Assembly (NCBI GenBank): GCA_016789165.1
Contig: JAEURL010000569.1
Span: forward strand, 1-7,339
Origin: Anaerolineales bacterium
Lineage (GTDB): Bacteria > Chloroflexota > Anaerolineae > Anaerolineales > UBA6663
Length of the DNA stretch: 7,339 nt
Reading direction: 5' to 3'
In this document: piece by piece, positions 1 to 4,720 of the stretch
Numbering within the stretch: position 1 is the first letter of the stretch
Layout of the letters: each line of letters begins with the position of its first letter
Notes under the pieces: model-generated
Seen by the model: the letters and a program-made list of their open reading frames with translations, nothing else
What the model was told of the DNA's origin: nothing
The model's database searches: none
Translations under genes and position numbers: made by a program

Positions 1-1
1 C

Positions 2-985
2 CGCGTGGTGGCCGTGCAACCCTCGGCCACGCCCAGCCCCACGCCGCAGCCCACCGAGACGCTGGAGCCGACGGCCACCGCCACCCCGACCGAGACCCCC
101 ACCGTCACCGCCACTCTGCCGCCGACGGCCACGCCGCGCGGCGGCGGCGCCGGCCAGATCGCCTTTGTCAGCGAGCGCGCCGGCGGTGTGCCGCAGATCT
201 TCCTGCTGACCCTGGGCCAATCGTACTGCGATATGAAGCCGCTGACCGTGCTGGCGGACGGCGCTGGCCAGCCGGCCGGGTCGCCCGACGGCCGGGAGAG
301 CCTGTTCATCACGCCCTGCACGGGCAAGAAGGCCACCGACTCCAACACCGAGCTCTGGATCATGAACGCGGACGGCACCAACGTCCGGCCGTTCATCAAC
401 CAGGTGGGCGGCGTCTTTGAGCCGGACTGGTCGGCCAGCGGCATCGCCTATACCTTCCTCACCAACGGCCGCATGCAGCTCTGGCGGGCCGGCCCGGACG
501 GCAAGGACAAGGCGCAGTTGAGCAAGGGCACCTCGGCCGACAGCCACGCCAGTTGGTCGCCGGACGGCGCCCGGCTGGTCTTCCTCAACACCACGCGCGG
601 CGGCCGGCCCACGCTGTACTGGATGAACCAGGACGGCAATTTCGCCAGCAACGACGGCACGGCGCGCTCACAGCCCGAGCAGGTGACGCGCGATGTGGAC
701 GCCGCCCAGCCGGACTGGTCGCCCGACGGCCAGTCGGTGGCCTTCGTCGTCAACGACCGGATCTACGTGGTGGAATGGAACCGGCGCGGCTTCGACGCCC
801 AGAACCTCACCGGCAGCGCCGGCCCCAACGAGGGCCCGGATTGGTCGCCCGACGGCCGCTGGATCACGTTTGAGAGCTGGCGGCAGGGCAATCACGATAT
901 CTGGATCATGACCGCCAATGGCGGACAACCGGTGGCCGTCACCACGGACCCGGCCTGGGATTACCAGCCGGCCTGGCGGCCCTAG
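2..985 (+). CDS. TolB/PD40 beta-propeller protein with Thr/Pro-rich linker (5' partial)
   Basis: Probably a cell-surface or periplasm-facing propeller protein; the ligand is unknown. The frame is open to the left edge, so the GTG at 5 is likely internal and the true N-terminus (signal peptide, lipobox, membrane helix or even a kinase domain) lies upstream. Counting from that GTG, residues 7-45 are a low-complexity Thr/Pro/Ala linker. Residues 49-326 form a propeller with PD40-type blades: SPDG at 93-96, PDWSASG at 140-146, SWSPDG at 183-188, PDWSPDG at 236-242 and 278-284, and a closing PAWRP at 322-326. Strands ending in LWIMNADG (117-124) and DIWIMTANGG (298-307) are typical of TolB-like blades. 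Two cysteines (75 and 105) could form a disulfide if the domain is exported. It ends in TAG 75 bases before folD and shows no functional link to it. Family assignment is firm; role is not known. Confidence 0.85.
   Translation, partial: RVVAVQPSATPSPTPQPTETLEPTATATPTETPTVTATLPPTATPRGGGAGQIAFVSERAGGVPQIFLLTLGQSYCDMKPLTVLADGAGQPAGSPDGRESLFITPCTGKKATDSNTELWIMNADGTNVRPFINQVGGVFEPDWSASGIAYTFLTNGRMQLWRAGPDGKDKAQLSKGTSADSHASWSPDGARLVFLNTTRGGRPTLYWMNQDGNFASNDGTARSQPEQVTRDVDAAQPDWSPDGQSVAFVVNDRIYVVEWNRRGFDAQNLTGSAGPNEGPDWSPDGRWITFESWRQGNHDIWIMTANGGQPVAVTTDPAWDYQPAWRP
50..139 (+). repeat. Low-complexity Thr/Pro linker coding repeat
   Basis: Degenerate tandem repeats of ACC/ACG, CCG/CCC and GCC codons encode the Thr/Pro/Ala linker of the propeller protein. 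The 12-mer GCCGACGGCCAC occurs twice (about 66-77 and 121-132). Such linkers usually span the space between a membrane anchor and an outer domain and are prone to length variation by slippage. Confidence 0.6.
279..857 (+). repeat. PD40 blade coding repeats
   Basis: The 15-mer GGTCGCCCGACGGCC occurs exactly at 279-293, 717-731 and 843-857, and with mismatches at 555-569. Each copy encodes the (W)SPDG turn of a propeller blade. They are dispersed intragenic repeats explained by the protein fold, not a mobile or regulatory element. Confidence 0.7.
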
Positions 986-1020
986 CCGAGGCGAGGGCTG
1001 GGCGGCGGGTGAGGCCTCGG
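986..1020 (+). other. Weak hairpin downstream of propeller gene
   Basis: CCGAGGC (986-992) and GCCTCGG (1014-1020) form a 7-bp inverted repeat with a 21-nt loop directly after the stop codon of the propeller gene. There is no T-tract, so it is at best a weak or Rho-assisted 3' end. The rest of the 75-nt gap before folD shows no clear promoter; GAGAAAG at 1051-1057 is a weak ribosome binding site for folD. Confidence 0.25.
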
Positions 1021-1060
1021 GCCATCACGCGTCCCTCGGTTCCCCCTCCTGAGAAAGCCT

Positions 1061-1942
1061 ATGACTGCCCGATTGATTGATGGAACTGCTGTTGCTGCCC
1101 GCATCCGCGGCCAGGTCGCCGCGGCCGTGCAGGCCCGCGTGGCCGCCGGCCGGGCCCGCCCCGGCCTGGCCACGGTGCTGGTGGGCGATAACCCCGCCTC
1201 GCAGGTGTATGTACGCAACAAGCAGAAGGCCTGCGCCGAAGTGGGCATCGAGTCCTTTGGCCACGACCTGCCCAAGACGGCCACCCAGGCCGAAGTGGAG
1301 GCGCTCGTCACCCGCCTCAACGCCGATCCGCGCGTCAACGGCATCCTGGTGCAGCTGCCGCTGCCGGACGGGCTGGATGAGGAGCGCGTGCTCAACGCCA
1401 TCAGCCTGGAAAAAGACGTGGACGGTTTCGGGCCCGTGAACATCGGCCGGCTGTCCATGAAGGGGCGCAAGCCCACCTTCGTGCCCTGCACGCCGGCCGG
1501 CTGCATCGTGCTGCTGGAAGAGGCCGGCGCCACCTTCAAGGGCGCCAACGCCGTGGTGCTGGGCCGCTCCAATATCGTGGGCCTGCCGGCCGCCATGCTG
1601 CTCCTGCACCGCGACTGCACGGTCACCATCTGCCACAGCCGCACCAAGGACCTGCCGGCGGTTTGCCGCGAGGCCGATATCCTGATCGCGGCCGTCGGCC
1701 GGGCGGAGATGGTCAAGCGGGACTGGGTCAAGCCCGGCGCGCTGGTCATCGACGTGGGCATCAACCGCATCCCGGACGCCACCAAGAAGTCCGGCTCGCG
1801 CCTGGTGGGCGACGTGGCCTTCGACGAGGTCAAGGAAGTGGCCGGCGCCATCACGCCCGTGCCGGGCGGCGTCGGGCCGATGACGATCGCGATGCTGCTG
1901 CAGAACACCCTGCGCGGCGCGGAACTGGCTGACGCGCGCTAA
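1061..1942 (+). CDS. folD: Bifunctional methylene-THF dehydrogenase / methenyl-THF cyclohydrolase FolD
   Basis: Cytosolic enzyme that interconverts 5,10-methylene-THF, 5,10-methenyl-THF and 10-formyl-THF using NADP+, supplying one-carbon units for purine, formyl-Met and other syntheses. The 293 residues match the usual length (about 280-300). Catalytic-site residues fall at the same numbers as in E. coli FolD: Tyr50 and Lys54 in SQVYVRNK, Gln98 in GILVQLPLP, and Asp121 in KDVDGF. PCTPAG (142-147) precedes the Rossmann segment GRSNIVGLP (168-176). The family signature PVPGGVGPMT is at 266-275 near the C-terminus. The ATG start gives the standard N-terminus; the ribosome site GAGAAAG is weak. 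A strong hairpin follows about 30 bases after the stop. The neighbours do not form an evident folate operon. The assignment is essentially certain. Confidence 0.98.
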   Translation: MTARLIDGTAVAARIRGQVAAAVQARVAAGRARPGLATVLVGDNPASQVYVRNKQKACAEVGIESFGHDLPKTATQAEVEALVTRLNADPRVNGILVQLPLPDGLDEERVLNAISLEKDVDGFGPVNIGRLSMKGRKPTFVPCTPAGCIVLLEEAGATFKGANAVVLGRSNIVGLPAAMLLLHRDCTVTICHSRTKDLPAVCREADILIAAVGRAEMVKRDWVKPGALVIDVGINRIPDATKKSGSRLVGDVAFDEVKEVAGAITPVPGGVGPMTIAMLLQNTLRGAELADAR

Positions 1943-1972
1943 GGCCGGCCGCCGGCCCTCACGTAATTTCTG

Positions 1973-2005
1973 ACGGGGACGGACCGGGCTCGGTTCCGTC
2001 CCCGT
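1973..2005 (+). terminator. Strong hairpin between folD and deaminase (terminator or leader element)
   Basis: ACGGGGACGG (1973-1982) pairs perfectly with CCGTCCCCGT (1996-2005). After a bulged T the stem continues as ACCG/CGGT (1983-1986 with 1991-1994) around a GGCT tetraloop, about 14 bp in all. Only TTT (2005-2007) follows, so intrinsic termination would be modest. The RBS of the next gene begins 7 nt later, leaving no space for a promoter after the hairpin. It may end folD transcription, or act as an attenuator, processing site or stabilising leader for the deaminase mRNA. Confidence 0.6.
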
Positions 2006-2012
2006 TTGCACT

Positions 2013-2017
2013 GGAGG
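2013..2017 (+). promoter_or_regulatory. Ribosome binding site deciding the deaminase start
   Basis: GGAGG lies 6 nt before ATG 2024. It is a near-ideal Shine-Dalgarno sequence and fixes the start there, excluding the in-frame TTG at 2006, which sits at the edge of the upstream hairpin and would place this motif inside the gene. Confidence 0.85.
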
Positions 2018-2023
2018 CTCAGC

Positions 2024-3406
2024 ATGGCGACCCTGTTGCTCCGCCACGCCGAGGTGCTGGTGACCATGGACGCCCAGCGCCGCGAGATCCCGGACGGCGG
2101 CCTGTTCGCGCGCGACGGCTTCATCGAACAGGTTGGCCCCACGGCTGAATTGCCGGCCGCCGCCGACGAGGTGCTGGACCTGCGCGGCCACGTCGTCCTG
2201 CCCGGCCTGGTCAACACCCACCATCATCTCTATCAGACCCTCACCCGCGCGGTGCCGGCCGCCCAGGACGCCAACCTGTTCGGCTGGCTGACCACGCTCT
2301 ACCCGATCTGGGCCAACCTGACTCCCGAGGCCATCCGCGTGTCCACGCTCACGGGCCTGGCGGAGCTGGCCCTCTCCGGCTGCACCACGGCCTCGGACCA
2401 CCTGTACATCTTCCCCAACGGCTGCCGGCTGGACGACGAGATCGAGGCCGCCCGCCAGATCGGCGTGCGCTTCCACGCCTCGCGCGGCAGCATGTCCCTG
2501 GGCCAGTCGCAGGGCGGCCTGCCCCCGGACCGGGTGGTGGAGGACGAGGCCTTCATCCTGAAGGACACGCGCCGGCTGATCGAGCAGTATCACGACGCCC
2601 GGCCTGGCGCCCTGCTGCGCATCGTGGTGGCGCCGTGCTCGCCGTTCTCGGTCACGCCGGATCTGATGCGCGAGGCGGCCGCCCTGGCGCGCGCCTACGG
2701 CGTGCACTTGCACACGCACCTGGCCGAGACGCTGGACGAGGAGCACTTCTGCCTGGAGAAGTTCGGGGCGCGGCCGGCCCGCTACGCCGAGCAATTGGGC
2801 TGGGTGGGCGCCGACGTCTGGCACGCCCACGCCGTGCACGTGGACGGGGCCGAGATCGGCCTGTTCGCGCGCACCGGCACCGGCGTGGCGCACTGCCCGT
2901 CCTCCAACATGCGCCTGGCCAGCGGCATCGCGCCGGTGCGCCAGTATCGCGCGGCCGGCGTGAAGGTGGGCCTGGGCGTGGACGGCTCGGCCAGCAACGA
3001 CGGCTCCCACCTGCTGGCCGAGGCGCGCCAGGCCATGCTGCTGGCGCGGCTGGCCGGCGCGGAGGAGGAGCGCCGGGGCGCTCCGGCTCAGGCCCAAATG
3101 CCGGCGCGGGAGGCGCTGGAGATCGCCACGCTGGGCGGCGCGGCCGTCCTCGGGCGCGATGACATCGGCGCGCTGGCGCCCGGCAAGTGCGCGGACTTCT
3201 TCGCCCTGGACCTGCGCCAGCTGCCGTACGCGGGCGCCGGGCATGATCCGGTGGCCGCGGCCCTGCTGTGCGCGCCGCAGAGCGCGGCCTGCACGTACGT
3301 CCATGGCCGGGCGGTGGTGAAGGACGGGCAGGTGGCCACCGTGGCGATGGGCCCCGTGATCGAGCGCCACAACCAGATCGCGCGGGCGATGGTGGCCGGC
3401 GCGTGA
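2024..3406 (+). CDS. 8-oxoguanine deaminase-type amidohydrolase (ATZ/TRZ family)
   Basis: Predicted cytosolic, metal-dependent deaminase that hydrolyses 8-oxoguanine to urate and ammonia. The 460 residues match the family length. A small N-terminal beta part (1-57) leads into the TIM-barrel. Predicted metal ligands are His66 and His68 (NTHHH), His232 (HTHLAE), His269 (HAHAVH) and Asp320 (GVDGSASND); Glu235 is the expected catalytic acid/base. Subfamily-like stretches are TRAVPAAQ (74-81), SGCTTASDHLYIFPNG (118-133), FHASRGSMSLG (150-160) and HCPSSNMRLASG (290-301). These resemble the group that includes Pseudomonas PA0142, also annotated as hydroxydechloroatrazine ethylaminohydrolase. The C-terminus (GALAPGKCADF) completes the beta-sandwich. 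A coupled membrane protein gene follows, then xanthine dehydrogenase-type genes, which fits purine breakdown. An SsnA-, guanine- or triazine-hydrolase activity is the main alternative. Family is certain; substrate is inference from remembered family motifs and context. Confidence 0.88.
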   Translation: MATLLLRHAEVLVTMDAQRREIPDGGLFARDGFIEQVGPTAELPAAADEVLDLRGHVVLPGLVNTHHHLYQTLTRAVPAAQDANLFGWLTTLYPIWANLTPEAIRVSTLTGLAELALSGCTTASDHLYIFPNGCRLDDEIEAARQIGVRFHASRGSMSLGQSQGGLPPDRVVEDEAFILKDTRRLIEQYHDARPGALLRIVVAPCSPFSVTPDLMREAAALARAYGVHLHTHLAETLDEEHFCLEKFGARPARYAEQLGWVGADVWHAHAVHVDGAEIGLFARTGTGVAHCPSSNMRLASGIAPVRQYRAAGVKVGLGVDGSASNDGSHLLAEARQAMLLARLAGAEEERRGAPAQAQMPAREALEIATLGGAAVLGRDDIGALAPGKCADFFALDLRQLPYAGAGHDPVAAALLCAPQSAACTYVHGRAVVKDGQVATVAMGPVIERHNQIARAMVAGA

Positions 3407-3600
3407 TGGCCTGGCGCCGGCGGCTGTGGCTGCCGCTCCTGCTGGGCCTGGCCATGGTGGTGGCCGGCCTGGCCTGGCTGTTCCGCCTGATCGGCCTGGG
3501 CGAGGCGGCCGTGCTGCTGGCCGTGTTTGGCCTGGCCTTTCTGGCCGAGAGCGTGCGCTTTGTCGTGCGCGCGTTTTGGAGCGGCTACCGCCGACGGTGA
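3406..3600 (+). CDS. Small two-helix membrane protein, translationally coupled to the deaminase
   Basis: I do not recognise a family. The 64-residue product has a basic N-terminus (MAWRRR), a hydrophobic helix at about 8-29, a short polar turn holding Gly-Glu at 32-33, a second hydrophobic helix at about 34-54, and a basic C-terminus ending YRRR. The positive-inside rule suggests a hairpin with both ends in the cytosol. Its ATG overlaps the deaminase stop codon by one base (TGATG), which implies translation by reinitiation from the deaminase message; a GTG at 3403 is a second possible start. No separate ribosome binding site is needed or obvious. It could be a small integral membrane protein of unknown role or a transport accessory, but it is too short to be a permease. 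Hydrophobic patterning and coupling support a real gene. Confidence 0.65.
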   Translation: MAWRRRLWLPLLLGLAMVVAGLAWLFRLIGLGEAAVLLAVFGLAFLAESVRFVVRAFWSGYRRR

Positions 3601-3604
3601 GCTG

Positions 3605-3620
3605 GCCCCGGATCAGGGGC
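3605..3620 (+). terminator. Weak hairpin after the membrane protein gene
   Basis: GCCCC (3605-3609) and GGGGC (3616-3620) form a 5-bp stem around a GGATCA loop, starting 4 nt after the stop codon. AGC (3600-3602) and GCT (3622-3624) can extend it across an asymmetric internal loop. No T-run follows. It is at most a weak 3' end for the deaminase unit. Confidence 0.3.
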
Positions 3621-3660
3621 GGCTAAACAGATAGAAATGGATGGGGGCCGGCGGCGGTGA

Positions 3661-3689
3661 TTGTGCCGGCCGCCGGCCGGTGTTAGAAT
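3661..3689 (+). promoter_or_regulatory. Sigma70-like promoter for the molybdenum oxidoreductase genes
   Basis: A TTGTGC -35 element (3661-3666) and a TAGAAT -10 element (3684-3689) are separated by exactly 17 nt. The -10 matches consensus at 5 of 6 positions; the -35 at only 3 of 6, so activation by a regulator is plausible. TAGAAT stands out as AT-rich in a very GC-rich sequence. Transcription would begin near 3696, giving an untranslated leader of about 100 nt before ATG 3799. Confidence 0.5.
3666..3680. promoter_or_regulatory. Inverted repeat in the promoter spacer (possible operator)
   Basis: CCGGCC-GCC-GGCCGG is a perfect 6-bp inverted repeat with a 3-nt centre, located almost exactly between the -35 and -10 elements. 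The position suits a repressor or a spacer-binding activator. GGCCGG words are frequent throughout this window, so chance is a real alternative. Confidence 0.3.
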
Positions 3690-3763
3690 GCAGCCAACCT
3701 CGGCCAGGTGGTCGTCCCCCGGTTGGACCAGGGACGGCGTCGGGCATCCCCGCCCGTCGAGAA

Positions 3764-3796
3764 GCGCCGCCGCGGCCAGCCCAAAGGGCGCGGCGC
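3764..3796 (+). promoter_or_regulatory. Hairpin enclosing the RBS of the FAD-subunit gene
   Basis: GCGCCGC (3764-3770) pairs with GCGGCGC (3790-3796), and an inner GCCC (3779-3782) pairs with GGGC (3786-3789) around an AAA loop. The 3' arms are contiguous; the 5' side has an 8-nt bulge. The only Shine-Dalgarno-like stretch, AAAGGG (3783-3788), lies in the inner loop and stem, and the structure ends 2 nt before ATG 3799. It could limit translation initiation. It resembles no riboswitch class that I know. Confidence 0.35.
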
Positions 3797-3798
3797 CT

Positions 3799-4719
3799 AT
3801 GACATTCTGGGATCGTTACCTCCTTCCAACCAACGTTGACGAAGCTTTGCAGGCCTTGGCACGCGGCAGCGCGCGCGTGGTGGCCGGCGGCACTGATCTG
3901 CTGCTCGATTTGCAGCAGGGCCGCGAACATCCGGTGGGCGCCCTGGTGGACGTGACGCGCATCCCGGAGATGACGGCCATCCAGACTGACGGCGACTGGC
4001 TCGTCGTCGGCGCGGCCGTCACCCATGCCCGGCTCGTCCAGGAGCCGGTGCTGGCGCGCCAGGCCACCTGCCTGGTCGAATCGTGCGGCGTGATCGGCGG
4101 GCCGCAAGTGCGCAACGTGGCCACGCTGGGCGGCAACGTGGCGCATGCCCTGCCGGCCGGCGACGGCACGCTCTCGCTGGTGGCCCTGGACGCGGAGGCC
4201 GAGGTGGCCACCTGGGATGGAACGGCCGGCCGCCGCGCCTGGCGCCCGGTGCGCGCCCTGTACGCCGGCCCCGGCCGCTCGGCCGTGGACCAGACCCGCG
4301 AAGTGATCACGCGCTTCCGCTTCCGCCCGGTCGGGCCGCGCGAAGCCACCGCCTACAAGCGCATCATGCGCCCGCAGGGTGTGGCGCTGCCGATCCTGGC
4401 CCTGGCCGTCTGGGTGCGCCTGGATGCGGCCGGCGAGCGCTTTGCGGCCGCCCGGCTGGCGCTCGGGCCAGCCGGCCCGGCTCCGCTGCGCGCGGAGCGG
4501 GCGGAGGCCTTCCTGGTCGGCCGGCCGGCCGACGGGGACACCCTCCGGGCCGCCGTGCCCGTGGTGCTGGAGGAGGCGCGTCTGCGCACCAGCCCGCACC
4601 GCGCCACCGCCGACTACCGGCGCGAGCTGGTGCCGGCCCTGGTGGAGCGGGCCATGACCCTGGCCGTCCAGCGCGCGCGCAGCGGCGAGGTGACCCTTGA
4701 GCCGGCGGAGGAAGCCTGA
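3799..4719 (+). CDS. Xanthine dehydrogenase-family FAD-binding subunit (XdhB/CoxM type)
   Basis: Medium subunit of a molybdenum hydroxylase. It would carry FAD and pass electrons from the [2Fe-2S] clusters to NAD+ or another acceptor in the cytosol. The 306 residues are slightly longer than the usual 280-300. The N-terminal FAD domain has VVAGGTDLLLDLQQG (27-41) and IGGPQVRNVATLGGNVAHAL (99-118), the two flavin-binding motifs. The usual ASP before AGD is replaced by ALP (117-119). The C-terminal half (about 180-290) resembles the CO-dehydrogenase flavoprotein C-terminal domain. No cysteine-rich insertion is present, which argues against a 4-hydroxybenzoyl-CoA reductase beta subunit. ATG 3799 is chosen because it gives the family N-terminus; the frame is open further upstream, but those codons overlap the promoter. 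It ends one base before the catalytic subunit gene, so both are surely co-transcribed. Confidence 0.93.
   Translation: MTFWDRYLLPTNVDEALQALARGSARVVAGGTDLLLDLQQGREHPVGALVDVTRIPEMTAIQTDGDWLVVGAAVTHARLVQEPVLARQATCLVESCGVIGGPQVRNVATLGGNVAHALPAGDGTLSLVALDAEAEVATWDGTAGRRAWRPVRALYAGPGRSAVDQTREVITRFRFRPVGPREATAYKRIMRPQGVALPILALAVWVRLDAAGERFAAARLALGPAGPAPLRAERAEAFLVGRPADGDTLRAAVPVVLEEARLRTSPHRATADYRRELVPALVERAMTLAVQRARSGEVTLEPAEEA
4707..4714 (+). promoter_or_regulatory. Ribosome binding site of the catalytic subunit gene
   Basis: GGAGGAAG lies inside the last codons of the FAD-subunit gene, 6 nt before ATG 4721. It is far stronger than the AAAGGG of the preceding gene and defines the start of the fused subunit, whose own N-terminal [2Fe-2S] fold begins at once. 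Confidence 0.8.
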
Positions 4720-4720
4720 G

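Noticed and set aside
1964..1969. TAATTT as a -10 element for the deaminase
   Set aside because: It matches the consensus at only 3 of 6 positions and no -35 lies at a suitable distance; transcription would start inside the hairpin stem.
2006..2023. TTG at 2006 as the deaminase start
   Set aside because: It would add six residues, sits at the hairpin edge with no RBS, and would put the strong GGAGG inside the gene. ATG 2024 fits the RBS and the family N-terminus.
1025..3370. 781-codon open frame on the minus strand
   Set aside because: It lies opposite folD and the deaminase, both with clear catalytic motifs. The translation is a biased His/Gly/Arg/Ala mix without any recognisable domain, as expected opposite genes with GC-rich third positions.
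3661..3798. Upstream start for the FAD subunit (TTG 3661 or ATG 3688)
   Set aside because: The added residues are low-complexity and unlike the family, and these codons overlap the -35 and -10 elements. ATG 3799 gives the expected N-terminus.
3799..4719. 4-hydroxybenzoyl-CoA reductase beta subunit
   Set aside because: That protein carries an extra cysteine-rich loop for a [4Fe-4S] cluster; no such insertion is present.
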